A stretch of DNA of 64,000 nt, taken from Bacteroidota bacterium (GTDB taxonomy: Bacteria; Bacteroidota; Bacteroidia; Flavobacteriales_D; Crocinitomicaceae). The notes under the pieces were generated by a model. It ran no database searches and had not been told where the DNA came from. It worked only from the letters and a program-made list of their open reading frames with translations. The stretch's first letter is position 1. Each line of letters begins with the position of its first letter. Shown in pieces: positions 52,468-62,500 of the stretch. The translations under genes and the position numbers were made by a program. The stretch lies in assembly GCA_016192075.1 (NCBI GenBank), contig JACPUU010000012.1, forward strand, positions 310,001-374,000. The letters run 5' to 3'.

Positions 52468-54249
52468 TTAATGGTGTGCTATATCTACTCTCAGCCAATA
52501 ATCAAAACGTTTGCGGTTCTCATCGTTGAAGTTTGGCTTAAAAATGTATTTTTTAGAACTTTTGCCACCCATTTTAAGGGTATAGGTTTTCAGAACATTA
52601 TCCCGTGAAATAAGAACTTCAAATTCGTCACCCGGATCAAGTGTTTTTACAAAAGCATCAAAATCATTCTGGTCTACCCGGTATCCGTTAATGGCAATGA
52701 TTTCATCGTTTACACTCAGCCCTTGTTCTTCAGCCGCACTGCCTGCTGTAATACCTGAAATAATAAGTCTGCCTGAGCCTGATGCCCTGACTCCGAGGAA
52801 TGGTTTTACAGAATCATCGCTGTTGTAAAATGTAAGACCGACATAGTCAAAGAATTTTTTATAGTCAGGTGTTTCTGTTCCATAAACATATTTTGTGAAA
52901 AACCAGTCCATGTCTTCACCCAAAAAGTCTTCAAGCGTTGCCTGAAATTCTGCTTCGGTAAAACCAACATCGTTTTTGAGGTAAAAATCTTTGTAAAGCC
53001 GGCGCATAAAATCATCAATGCATTTTTCGGCATTGAATTTCTGAATGATGTATAAGTCAAGTAATGCTGCCAGAATCTGTCCTTTTGAATAGTATGAAAT
53101 GGTGGTGTTGGAACTATTTTCAGTAGGTCTGTACGCTTTAATCCACGCATCAAAACTTGAATGTGCCACGCATTGTACCTGGTTACCCGGCTGGTTTTCT
53201 ACGTAGTTGATAGTGCCAATGATTTTGTTCAGGTATTCATCTTCATTGTAATAACCGGCGCGGCGTAAAAACAGTTCATCGTAATAGGATGTAAAACCTT
53301 CCATCACCCAAAGCAGATCCGTATAGTTTTCTTCGTCGTAATTAAAAGGTCCCAGTGCTTTTGGACGCAGTCGTTTTACGTTCCAGAGGTGAAAATATTC
53401 ATGCGCCACCAGGCTCAGGAAACCCATGTAATCATCACCCTGGTAGGTCCAGCGGTTTACCTCAAGCGTTGTGGAACTTTTATGTTCAAGCCCGCCGGAA
53501 GGGTCTGTTACGTTGTGGATAATGAACAGGTAATCTTTGTTTGGGTTTTCACCCATGGCTTTGGTTTCAGCTTCAACAATACGGGCCATGTCTTTCTGCA
53601 GGGTTGGAATATCGTAATTCCCTTCACCATACATGGCAACGGTGTGATTAACGCCGCCGGCTTCAAACTGAAACGTTTCCTGGTTCCCGATTTCAATTGG
53701 GCAATCAACCAACTCATCGTAATTTGTGAATGAATAAACGTTGTTGCCTTCCTGTTTGAGTGATGTGGAAATTTTTTTGAACGTGGAATAGGGTGTTATA
53801 CTCAGTTTTCCTTTGACATCCTGGTGCCCGTCAACATACATAAAAACGCTGGTGCCATTCAGGTAGCCGTGAGAATCGTCCAGAAAACTGGTGCGCACAG
53901 AAAGTTCAAAGGCATAAACATCGTACCGGATGTTAACTGATTTGGCATTGGTTGTATTGATTTCCCAGGTGTTTTTGCTGATTTTTTTTACTTCCAGGGT
54001 TTTTCCTTTTTCATCGGTGGCGGTTACAGTATTGATGTTTTTCGAAAACTCCCGCACCAGGTATGATCCGGGGGCCCATACCGGCATTTTTACACGCATG
54101 GATGTGTCTGTAAAACCGCTGACATTCATTTCTACTTCAAAATAATGGCTGTTGGGCTTAGACATGCCAAGTTTATAGCTGATATCAAGCGCTGCGGAAG
54201 AAAGCGAATAATAGGCAACAGCCAGCAGTAAAAAAATGATTTTTCTCAT
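52468..54249 (-). CDS. M61 family metallopeptidase with PDZ domain
   Basis: 593 residues. Signal peptide about 1-19. An N-terminal beta domain (about 20-175) is followed by the catalytic domain with VAHEYFHLWNVKRLRP (HExxH near 283) and the downstream Glu in MEGFTSYYDELF, typical of glycyl aminopeptidase-like M61 enzymes. A PDZ domain occupies about 480-570 (FLGVRASGSGRLIISGITAG, EIIAINGYRVD). Secreted or periplasmic. The gene is first in the M61, LTA-synthase-like, lipid kinase order and is divergent from the coiled-coil lipoprotein. A -7 box TACTTTTG (minus strand, 54266-54273) lies 16 bases upstream. Confidence 0.93.
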   Translation of the reverse strand: MRKIIFLLLAVAYYSLSSAALDISYKLGMSKPNSHYFEVEMNVSGFTDTSMRVKMPVWAPGSYLVREFSKNINTVTATDEKGKTLEVKKISKNTWEINTTNAKSVNIRYDVYAFELSVRTSFLDDSHGYLNGTSVFMYVDGHQDVKGKLSITPYSTFKKISTSLKQEGNNVYSFTNYDELVDCPIEIGNQETFQFEAGGVNHTVAMYGEGNYDIPTLQKDMARIVEAETKAMGENPNKDYLFIIHNVTDPSGGLEHKSSTTLEVNRWTYQGDDYMGFLSLVAHEYFHLWNVKRLRPKALGPFNYDEENYTDLLWVMEGFTSYYDELFLRRAGYYNEDEYLNKIIGTINYVENQPGNQVQCVAHSSFDAWIKAYRPTENSSNTTISYYSKGQILAALLDLYIIQKFNAEKCIDDFMRRLYKDFYLKNDVGFTEAEFQATLEDFLGEDMDWFFTKYVYGTETPDYKKFFDYVGLTFYNSDDSVKPFLGVRASGSGRLIISGITAGSAAEEQGLSVNDEIIAINGYRVDQNDFDAFVKTLDPGDEFEVLISRDNVLKTYTLKMGGKSSKKYIFKPNFNDENRKRFDYWLRVDIAHH

Positions 54250-54265
54250 CGTCCCGATTTTGACT

Positions 54266-54273
54266 CAAAAGTA
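54266..54273 (-). promoter_or_regulatory. -7 box for the M61 gene
   Basis: CAAAAGTA reads TACTTTTG on the minus strand, an exact TAnnTTTG match. Confidence 0.55.
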
Positions 54274-54295
54274 AGCATTTGCCCCAAATAATCCT

Positions 54296-54303
54296 TATTT
54301 TTG
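54296..54303 (+). promoter_or_regulatory. -7 box for the coiled-coil lipoprotein gene
   Basis: TATTTTTG, exact, 23 bases before the ATG at 54327. TTTG at 54278-54281 is too close (14 bases) to be a standard -33. Confidence 0.5.
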
Positions 54304-54326
54304 TCTGTATCATAAACCATACCCAA

Positions 54327-55190
54327 ATGAAGTATTTCAGCCTTTTAAGTTTTGTATTGATTCTGCTAACAGCTTGTAATACCGGTTCTCCTGAGGGTAC
54401 CGAGAATTCAGTGGATAGTGAGGAAATTGCGCGTTTGCGTTCAGAAAACCGTGACCTGCAGGGGCAGCTGGAGGAAAAAGATTCGGTGCTGAATGATGCC
54501 ATTATGCTGTTTAATGAGATTGAAGAAAACCTGGCGATGATCAATCTGAAAGATGATGAAATCAGATTGCGGTCAACCAACGTGGAATTGCCTGAAGATG
54601 GAAAGCAGTGGATTATTCAGGAAATTCAGAACATCAATTACCTGCGTGAAGAAAATGGTAAAAAGGTAGACGAGCTGAATAAAATGCTCAAGAGTGACAA
54701 ACTGCAGATTGCAGAATTGCAAACCATGGTAAACAACCTGCTGCACCAGATACAGGTTCAGGAAGAGGAAATTGAAATGCTGCGTCTTGAACTTTCTGAC
54801 CTTGACAGGGAATATGTAGAACTTCTGGAGGCGTATGAAGAGCAAACTGAAATTGCCTTTGAAACACTGAAAGAATTAAACAAGGCGTTTTATGCGTATG
54901 GCACTGAAGACGAATTGGTGCAGAACGGCGTTATTGTAAAAGAAGGCGGATTTATCGGGATCAACAAAAAAATTGCCCTGAAGTCTGATTTTAATGATGA
55001 CTATTTTACGCAGATTGACATGTCAAAAGATAAAACCATTGAAGTGGTTGGTAAAAAAATCAGATTTATCACAGATCACCCTTCCGGCGCTTATGAAATT
55101 GTGTCACTCGGGCAAAGTCATAAAGTGGTGATCCAGGATCCCAAATCATTCTGGAAAGTTTCAAAATACCTGGTGGTTGTTGTTGAATAA
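54327..55190 (+). CDS. Coiled-coil lipoprotein of unknown function
   Basis: 287 residues from the ATG at 54327; a longer frame starts with TTG before the promoter box and is rejected. MKYFSLLSFVLILLTAC is a lipoprotein signal with Cys17. Residues about 30-190 are long coiled coils (RLRSENRDLQGQLEEKDSVL, QVQEEEIEMLRLELSDLDRE), and the C-terminal 90 residues form a compact domain (VQNGVIVKEGGFIGINKKIA, TIEVVGKKIRFITDHPSGAY). A domain with this ending follows coiled coils in other Bacteroidota lipoproteins as far as I recall. Role unknown, maybe an envelope scaffold. A small membrane protein gene follows 16 bases later. Confidence 0.75.
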   Translation: MKYFSLLSFVLILLTACNTGSPEGTENSVDSEEIARLRSENRDLQGQLEEKDSVLNDAIMLFNEIEENLAMINLKDDEIRLRSTNVELPEDGKQWIIQEIQNINYLREENGKKVDELNKMLKSDKLQIAELQTMVNNLLHQIQVQEEEIEMLRLELSDLDREYVELLEAYEEQTEIAFETLKELNKAFYAYGTEDELVQNGVIVKEGGFIGINKKIALKSDFNDDYFTQIDMSKDKTIEVVGKKIRFITDHPSGAYEIVSLGQSHKVVIQDPKSFWKVSKYLVVVVE

Positions 55191-55206
55191 CTAAATCAAA
55201 TTTATT

Positions 55207-55548
55207 ATGGACGGTGGTGGCGTTCTTTTTGCCTTATTTCTGATTGCGGTTATTGTGCTATGGACCCTTTCATTTGTTCAGCTCAGTAAATTTGAAAGCC
55301 GCGGAATAAAGCATTTTTTTCTGATGTTTTTGCTGATGCTTGGCATAGCCGGTATTCTTTTCCTGGTGCTGATTGTACCAGTTCTTGATTGTCATGGTTT
55401 TTTATGCGGCCTTGGAGAGTTTCTTGTTTTTCTGGGTGCCTGCGGGCTCTTGCTGCTGATCTTCCCGATTATTTTGTTAACAGCCAGTGTAAGTTATTAC
55501 AGAAGACAGGCCAAACCATCTTCAGATGAGTTGATTGAGACTGATTAG
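55207..55548 (+). CDS. Small membrane protein, unknown
   Basis: 113 residues. Three hydrophobic segments (about 5-24, 35-58, 70-95) with two cysteines in VLDCHGFLCGLGEF between the second and third. No family recognised. Probably co-transcribed with the coiled-coil lipoprotein (16-base gap). The 267 bases after it to tatA show no convincing feature. Confidence 0.7.
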   Translation: MDGGGVLFALFLIAVIVLWTLSFVQLSKFESRGIKHFFLMFLLMLGIAGILFLVLIVPVLDCHGFLCGLGEFLVFLGACGLLLLIFPIILLTASVSYYRRQAKPSSDELIETD

Positions 55549-55815
55549 GTAAAAAAGTGTTGCTTTTTCTTCTCAGGTTTGTCTTGATCTTCGTATGATC
55601 TTTTCAGTACAAATTCTAATTATCAGCTAAACGAAATGGAAGCAAGGCGGATGATCGCTCCGCTGATTGCGGTTGGGTTGTGGTTTTCTTTCTGATCATT
55701 AAATGGTCCCGTTTTAAAGCAAATAAGCATTGAGCGTGAAATGCTGATGTAAAAGGCTTAGACGTGTTTGCAGGTAAAATTTTAAGACAATTTCTGCGGG
55801 CATTAAGAGCGGGGC

Positions 55816-56151
55816 TCAGGCCTTTGGGTTTTCAGTAGTGGGGTCCGGTTTTTTTTCAGCCGGTTTTGGATCTTCCATTTTCAGGAGTTCCTCCACTTCC
55901 GTGATCTCCTTTATCTCTGAATTTTTGGTCAGTTCTTCTACCGTGGGTACGTTCAAATCCCTTCGCATTTCCAACGCTGAGTTTTGAATGTCCCGTTTAA
56001 TTTCATCACTGGCTGCTTTAATTTCACGCATTCCTTTACCCAGGTTTTTGACAATGTCTGGGATACCTTTTGATCCAAATAACATGAGAACGACCAGGAT
56101 GATCAGAACAAATTCTCCGGTACCAATGCTATTTAAGAACAGTAAATTCAT
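55816..56151 (-). CDS. tatA: Twin-arginine translocase subunit TatA/TatE family
   Basis: 111 residues from the ATG at 56149-56151 (MNLLFLNSIGTGEF); the frame is open eight codons further up but begins at less likely start. One membrane helix (about 10-28: EFVLIILVVLMLFGSKG) is followed by the amphipathic helix IPDIVKNLGKGMREIKAASDE, the hallmark of TatA/B/E. It forms the pore of the Tat system, which moves folded proteins across the inner membrane. The tail is charged and disordered (PKPAEKKPDPTTENPKA). It lies just after the secDF terminator; no tatC in the window. Confidence 0.93.
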   Translation of the reverse strand: MNLLFLNSIGTGEFVLIILVVLMLFGSKGIPDIVKNLGKGMREIKAASDEIKRDIQNSALEMRRDLNVPTVEELTKNSEIKEITEVEELLKMEDPKPAEKKPDPTTENPKA

Positions 56152-56156
56152 TTCAT

Positions 56157-56192
56157 AAAAAAAGCCTTCCCACAAAGTTAGGAAGGCTTTTC
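56157..56192 (-). terminator. Terminator after secDF
   Basis: AAAAGCCTTCC (56160-56170) and GGAAGGCTTTT (56181-56191) form an 11-base stem; on the minus strand a T run follows. It lies 21 bases after the secDF stop and just before tatA. Confidence 0.85.
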
Positions 56193-56212
56193 AGATTATT
56201 TGTTAAATAAGA

Positions 56213-59200
56213 TCAGATTCTCTCACCTTCATTTCCTTTTTTACCAAAATCAAGGATAATAGGTGTTGCAATGCAGATAGAGGAATAAGTACCTACAACC
56301 ACACCAATCATAATGGCAAAAATAAACCCTTTGATTGCTTCACCACCCATTACAAACATGGCCAGCAATACAATGAATGTGGTCATAGAGGTATTGATGG
56401 TACGTCCCAATGTAGAGTTTACAGCCTGGTTGATCAGTTCGCGTTCTCCTTTTTTCGGATACATTCCAAAATATTCACGAATACGGTCAAACACAACCAC
56501 GGTATCGTTGATAGAGTAACCTACTACGGTCAGAATTGCGGCAATAAACGCCTGGTCAATTTCAAGCGAGAAAGGCAGAATACCCCAGAACAGTGAGAAG
56601 AGCGAAAGTACAATCAACACGTCATGCGCCAGTGAAATAGTTGCTCCCAAACCATATTGCCACCTTCTGAAACGAAGCAGGATGTAGAGGAAGATAATGA
56701 CGAGCGAGAATACAACAGCGTAAATAGAGTTGTTTTTAAGGTCTTTTGAAATGGTTGGAGCAATCATTTTTTGCTCAAGCACATCATAATCACCTGCCTC
56801 AGCTAATCCTTGATTCAACAGGGAGTCTACCTTAGCGTTTGCCTCATCAGAAACATCGGTTACCATATATTTTGTGGTAATCAGCACGGTTTGTTTATTA
56901 TCTACCCGTTTGGCAGTAGGTGTGCCTTCAAATTCTTCTGTCAGCAAATTGGCAATTTCCTGTGCGTTAACTTCTTTATTAAACTCTACCTTGAACTGGC
57001 GTCCACCCTGAAAGTCTACACCTAAATCAAGCCCGCGGGTAAACATGGATATCATACCTACGGTGATTACAGCACCTGAGATCAGGTAGAAGAATCTTCT
57101 TTTCTGAACAAACGGGAAATTGACTTTGAGGAACAGGTTTTGAGTCATTTTTGTAGAGAAAGTGATTTTTTTATCACGTTCAACAAAGAATGTCATGATC
57201 AAACGGGTAACCACAATGGCTGCAAAGAATGATGTGAAAATACCAATGATCAGGGTAGTGGCAAATCCTTTGATTGGGCCCGTTCCAAAAACAGCCAGCA
57301 CAATACCTGTGAGCAATGTGGTGATGTTACCATCGAGGATGGAAGACAAGGCACGTTTGAAACCTTCATCCATAGCGGCTTTAACGCCTTTTCCATGGCG
57401 CAGCTCTTCACGGATGCGTTCAAAAATAAGTACGTTGGCATCTACTGCCATACCAATGGTTAAAACGATACCGGCAATACCCGGCAGGGTCAGAATTGCT
57501 TTCAGAGAGGCCAATGCACCTACCAGGAAGAAAATGTTTACAATCAGTGCCAGGTTGGCGATCAAACCAGCGCGGCCGTAATAGAAAATCATGTACCCCA
57601 ATACCAGTAAGAAAGCCACTACAAATGAGGTTAAACCGGCATTGATGTTTGCTTCTCCAAGTGAGGCTTCAACAACACTCTCATCAATAATGCGGGCAGG
57701 GGCAGGAAGTGCTCCGGCATTTAATAAACCAGATAGTTCAGCACCTTCTTTCAAATCAATGGTTGGTCCGGTAATTTCTGAATAACCGTCTGTCATTTTA
57801 CCTTGTACAACCGGTGCAGAATAAACCATGTTATCCATGGTAATGGCAATTTGTTTACCAATGTTTCTGCCTGTCATTTCGGCCCATTTGTCTGTACCAA
57901 TCTGGGTCATAGACATGGTAACACGTACTTCACTCGGGTCCTGCGGGTTGGTAGAATAACCAGCGCGGTCAATATCTTCACCGTTTACTTCAGCCCCTGC
58001 TGCCGGAACTTTAATAGCATGCAGACGGATTAAGCCGGTTTCAACTTTATTTTCATCCAGCATCTCCTTCGATTCCCACATGAAAACCAGGTCTTCAGGC
58101 ATAAATTCTTTGAATTTCGGGTGATTCAGGCGCGGATTTAATACGGCGGTGTCACGTGTAGAGGCAAAACCAACCACTGATCCTTCGCTGAAACCAACCG
58201 GTTGATTCTGGTTGTTATAGTTGAATGAAGGAGTCAGTAAAGAGGTAATCGGGAATTTTTTCTCACGCTCTGCCTGCGTCATATTTTCGGCAGAAGTGGT
58301 GTCATTTTCAGCTTCGGCCTCAGCCAAAAGGTCTGTTTGCGCTGTATCTGCTTCTGCAGTCAGCAGGGTAGAGTCAGTAGAGTTCAGGGTTGTATCTGCC
58401 ACTGCAACAGTATCAGTCACTATTTCAGTCACAGGTGATTCAAGCGCTTTCGCCAGTTCTGCCTCAGCAGTCATCATTCTGTTACCAATCTGGTCGAGTG
58501 CATTGTCATATACTTCAAAGAACTCGAGGTTGGCAGTTGCCTGCAAACGACGGCGAACGGATTCTTTATCAACAACACCCGGTAACTCTACATAAATACG
58601 GTTTGAACCGGTTTGTTTCTGAATTGTTGGCTGGGACACACCAAATGCGTTAACCCGTTTTTCAATAATTACTTCAACACCATCCAGTGCACCTTCGGCT
58701 TGTTTTTTCAGGTAAGCAATAACGTCGTCGTTGGTGGCATCTGAAGCAATGGTTTCACGGTTGTGCGGGTGAAATATTTTAGCCAGTGATCCCTGCGGAT
58801 ACATTTTTTCATATTCGTCCTGAAACAGGTCAATAAAGTCACCTTCACCGTTTGTTGTGCGCACAAGCGCTGCGTCATACGGTTTTCTGAATTCCGGGTT
58901 GCGGGTATTTCCTGCAATTTCACTTACCAGTTCGGGTACGGAGATTTCGAGTGTTACACTCATACCTCCCTGAAGGTCAAGACCAAAGTTGAGCTCTTTT
59001 TCTTTACACTCAGCATAGGTGTATCCAAAGTGAACCACTTCATTGGCAACGTCTTTCAGGTACTCTTCACGGTAATAGTTCATGATAGCGTCCTGATCGG
59101 TTGAATCAGCCAGGTAAAGCGTGTCACGGCCTGCTTCAACATAAACAGCGTTTGCAGCAATCAGTGAATCCAGTTTTTCATTACCGTAATCCACCGCATC

Positions 59201-59299
59201 AGCTTCAATACCGCTGGTTTTCCATTTGAATGAAAGTTGGTATACACATGCTAAAGCAAGAGCAATGGTTATAGACCAAAAAAATCCTTTGTTTCTCAT
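56213..59299 (-). CDS. secDF: Protein translocase SecDF fusion
   Basis: 1028 residues, a fused SecD and SecF as usual in Bacteroidota. SecD part (about 1-660): GLDLQGGMSVTLEI motif D1-like, periplasmic P1 domain with VIIEKRVNAFGVSQPTIQKQ and NRIYVELPGV, and the helix bundle (AGIVLTIGMAVDANVLIFER). SecF part (about 720-1028): DLGVDFQGGRQFKVEF, then GYSINDTVVVFDRIREYF. Twelve membrane segments in total. It uses the proton gradient to pull proteins out of the Sec channel. Residues about 285-370 form a low-complexity acidic Ala/Thr/Asp-rich insert. Divergent from ccsBA. Confidence 0.96.
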   Translation of the reverse strand: MRNKGFFWSITIALALACVYQLSFKWKTSGIEADAVDYGNEKLDSLIAANAVYVEAGRDTLYLADSTDQDAIMNYYREEYLKDVANEVVHFGYTYAECKEKELNFGLDLQGGMSVTLEISVPELVSEIAGNTRNPEFRKPYDAALVRTTNGEGDFIDLFQDEYEKMYPQGSLAKIFHPHNRETIASDATNDDVIAYLKKQAEGALDGVEVIIEKRVNAFGVSQPTIQKQTGSNRIYVELPGVVDKESVRRRLQATANLEFFEVYDNALDQIGNRMMTAEAELAKALESPVTEIVTDTVAVADTTLNSTDSTLLTAEADTAQTDLLAEAEAENDTTSAENMTQAEREKKFPITSLLTPSFNYNNQNQPVGFSEGSVVGFASTRDTAVLNPRLNHPKFKEFMPEDLVFMWESKEMLDENKVETGLIRLHAIKVPAAGAEVNGEDIDRAGYSTNPQDPSEVRVTMSMTQIGTDKWAEMTGRNIGKQIAITMDNMVYSAPVVQGKMTDGYSEITGPTIDLKEGAELSGLLNAGALPAPARIIDESVVEASLGEANINAGLTSFVVAFLLVLGYMIFYYGRAGLIANLALIVNIFFLVGALASLKAILTLPGIAGIVLTIGMAVDANVLIFERIREELRHGKGVKAAMDEGFKRALSSILDGNITTLLTGIVLAVFGTGPIKGFATTLIIGIFTSFFAAIVVTRLIMTFFVERDKKITFSTKMTQNLFLKVNFPFVQKRRFFYLISGAVITVGMISMFTRGLDLGVDFQGGRQFKVEFNKEVNAQEIANLLTEEFEGTPTAKRVDNKQTVLITTKYMVTDVSDEANAKVDSLLNQGLAEAGDYDVLEQKMIAPTISKDLKNNSIYAVVFSLVIIFLYILLRFRRWQYGLGATISLAHDVLIVLSLFSLFWGILPFSLEIDQAFIAAILTVVGYSINDTVVVFDRIREYFGMYPKKGERELINQAVNSTLGRTINTSMTTFIVLLAMFVMGGEAIKGFIFAIMIGVVVGTYSSICIATPIILDFGKKGNEGERI

Positions 59300-59341
59300 T
59301 TTAATCGGTAGTTATTTTGTATCTGTTTTTTTGAACGGGTG

Positions 59342-59372
59342 CAAATATAGAATTTCAAATCAAATTAACCAA
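59342..59372 (-). promoter_or_regulatory. Promoter of secDF
   Basis: CAAATATA (59342-59349) reads TATATTTG on the minus strand, exact -7 box; CAA at 59370-59372 gives TTG with a 20-base spacer. Confidence 0.6.
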
Positions 59373-59508
59373 TTAAGCAGTCATAATAAAGCATATCCGG
59401 CTATCGAATGTGACAGGATACGGTGCAGGCTTTAATCCAAAGCAGCCTTGCCCTGCCGGTTTTTGGTAATTTTAACATCATTTGGCACTTGACCCCGTCA
59501 GGGCCTTT

Positions 59509-59543
59509 TTTGGAATGATTTCCTAAAATAATAGCTAAATTTG
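59509..59543 (+). promoter_or_regulatory. Promoter of ccsBA
   Basis: TTTG (59509-59512), a 23-base spacer and TAAATTTG (59536-59543), exact -7 box, 35 bases before the ATG. Confidence 0.6.
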
Positions 59544-59578
59544 TCACCCGCTTTACGCTTTTCCAAACTATACCACAC

Positions 59579-62500
59579 ATGGACAAATTTCTCAGGTCGG
59601 TTTTTTCAATGTCATTGATGGCATTGGCACTTTTTGCCTTTTTCATCGCAATTGCAGTTGCAACGTTTGTTGAAAATGACCTGGGCACCCCGGTGGCGCA
59701 AAAATGGATCTACAAATCAACCTGGTTTTCTATTATTTTATTTTACCTTTCACTGACCTTGATTTACAACATTTTCAGGTACCGGATGTTTCAGTTGAAA
59801 AAGATAGGAACACTGGTTTTTCACCTGGCTTTGCTCGTTATTGTTATTGGTGCTTACACAACTCGTAAAATTGGTTTTGAAGGAGTTATGACCATTCGTG
59901 AAGGTGAATCATCGAATTATGTCATTTCTTCTGAAACGTATGTACACATTAAAGTACACGACCTGGAGCAACAGTATGTTTACGATTTACCCATTATCCT
60001 GGATACGAACGTATATGAACGGGATGCCGCTGGTAAACCAGATTACAGCCACAACTATTTTAAGCATGAATTTGAGTTTCCGGGTCTGCCAGATCCCATT
60101 CTTATTGAGTTTGCAGACCTGGTTCCCAATGTGAAAGACACCCTTATTGCCGAGGTGGGCGGAAAAACCTACCTGGAACTTGTGACGGTGGGCCAGGGTG
60201 GAAGAGATTACAATTACCTTGAATCAGGTAAAATTCTGGACGACGGCGGAATACGAATTGCGTTTAACAATAGCAACGACACCAGTGCTGTCTGTGTTTC
60301 AGAAACCGATTCAGGACTCTATGTCATGAGTCCGTATGACATTACCTATTTGCAAATGAGTGATCAGTCAGAAGGTGTTGTAAAGCATGACAGTCTGCAG
60401 TTATTTCACACCAAACGACTTTATACGGTAAATGGTTTTGCATTTGTTTTCAGCCAGTATTATCCCAGCGCATTCCTGGAAACGATCACCAGTCATGAGC
60501 CTCCAAAAGGGTTTGATGGTATAAAAGTGAATGTTAAACAAGGGGCACTGGAACAGCAGGTAATGCTGCGGGGCGGTAAAGGTTTTTTTCCAACCAATAA
60601 TCTGTTTCAGCTGGGAGATCTTTATTATGAACTGGCGTATGGATCACAAATTGTTGAATTGCCCTTTTCACTGTATCTGCGTGATTTTGAACTGGAGCGT
60701 TATCCCGGAACGATGAATCCGTCGTCATTTGCCAGTGAGGTAACCGTGATAGACCATGTTACCGGTAAACAATTTGACCAGCGCATTTTTATGAATAATG
60801 TATTGGATTACGGCGGGTATCGTTTTTTCCAGTCGTCGTATGACGGCGATGAAAAAGGAACCATTTTATCAGTGAATCACGATGTGCCTGGTACAACCAT
60901 TACCTATATCGGATATTTGCTGCTGGGGCTTGGGTTTTTAATTAACCTGCTTTCACCCGGTTCCCGCTTCTGGCACCTGGTGCATAAATCTCAGGAACTG
61001 GTTGAAAAGTCTTCTGTCAAAGCCATGCTTGTGCTTTTACTAGGGCTATCTGTTTCAGCCAATGTATCAGCCCAGGTTACAAAAACAGTCGATTATGAAC
61101 ATGCTGAAAAATTCGGTCACCTGGTTATTCAGGATCAGGGCGGGCGGTTTAAACCTGTTCATACCATGGCAACAGAACTACTGCGCAAAATATACCGCAG
61201 TGATACCTACAAGGGGCAATCGGCCCTGCAGGTTTTTTTGGGAATTCACACCAATAATCAGCAGTGGAACCTGGAACCGCTCATTGCATTACCAAACGGT
61301 GAAATTGCTAAAAAACTGAATTTACCGGAGACCGAAAAATATGCCTGTATCCAGGATTTTATTTCGCCGGAGATGACCTATCTGCTGGAAGAAGATGTGC
61401 GTACGGCACAGCAGAAACGCCCGGCACTTCAGTCTAAGTATGACAAAGACATATTAAAAGCAGATGAACGGTTTAACATTCTGCTGGGTGTTTTCAGCGG
61501 GTTTTATTTTAAAATTTTTCCGCTGCCGGCTGATTCAAGTAATACCTGGTATTCGCCCTTTCAACCAGATTTGCCATTTGCCAAAGAAGATCTGGATTTT
61601 ATTCATTCAACCATGACTCTTTATTTCAGCTCTGTTGAGAAAGGGTATGAAACGGGAGATTGGTCAGCCGCCAATCAGGCCATTCAGTTAATTGATTTGT
61701 TTCAGCGGCGGGTAGCAGATCCTGAAATAATACCCGGCAAAGCTAAAATTGACTGGGAGATTCGTTACAACAAAATGAATTTGTTTAAGCGGCTTAATTA
61801 CGCCTACCTGCTGCTTGGTTTTTTAATGTTAATTGCCGGATTTGTTCAGCTTTTCAGTCATCGGTTTACCTTAAAATGGGCCCACAAAACTGGTTTCTGG
61901 CTCTTCCTGGTTTGTTTTATTTTACACGGGGCAGGGCTGGGGTTACGCTGGTATTTATCAGGACACGCACCGTGGAGTAATGGCTATGAAGCGGTTGTAT
62001 TTATTGCATTTGTGCTGGTACTTGCCGGTTTGCTTTTTCAACGCCTGCATCTCTTTATTCTGGCGGCCACAGGTATTTTAGTCTGGCTGATGTTGTTTGT
62101 GGCGCACATGAATTCACTTGACCCGGAAATAACCAACCTGGTGCCGGTACTAAAATCGTACTGGCTGATGATTCACGTGGCTGTTATTACCGGCAGTTAT
62201 GCGTTTCTGGGGCTTGCGGCCATTCTGGCCCTGGTGAATATGGTTATGTTTGTTTTTGTGAATGAGCGCAACAAATCATCCATTAATACAACGTCACGGC
62301 TGTTATCGTACGTTATTGAAATGACTGTAATTATAGGTCTTTTTATGCTTACCATAGGAACCTTTTTGGGCGGTGTTTGGGCCAATGAAAGCTGGGGACG
62401 ATACTGGGGCTGGGATGCTAAAGAAACCTGGGCGCTGGCTTCTGTGCTGGTGTATGCAATTATTCTGCATTTGCGTTTTATACCCGGACTTAAAAGTCAT

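Noticed and set aside
54279-54326. Longer version of the coiled-coil lipoprotein
   Set aside because: It starts with TTG before the promoter and removes the lipoprotein signal from the N-terminus.
55640-55735. Possible short frameshifted membrane peptide (FLIIKWSRFK-like)
   Set aside because: No proper start in the frame that contains it, and the ATG frame stops after 19 codons; too short to support.
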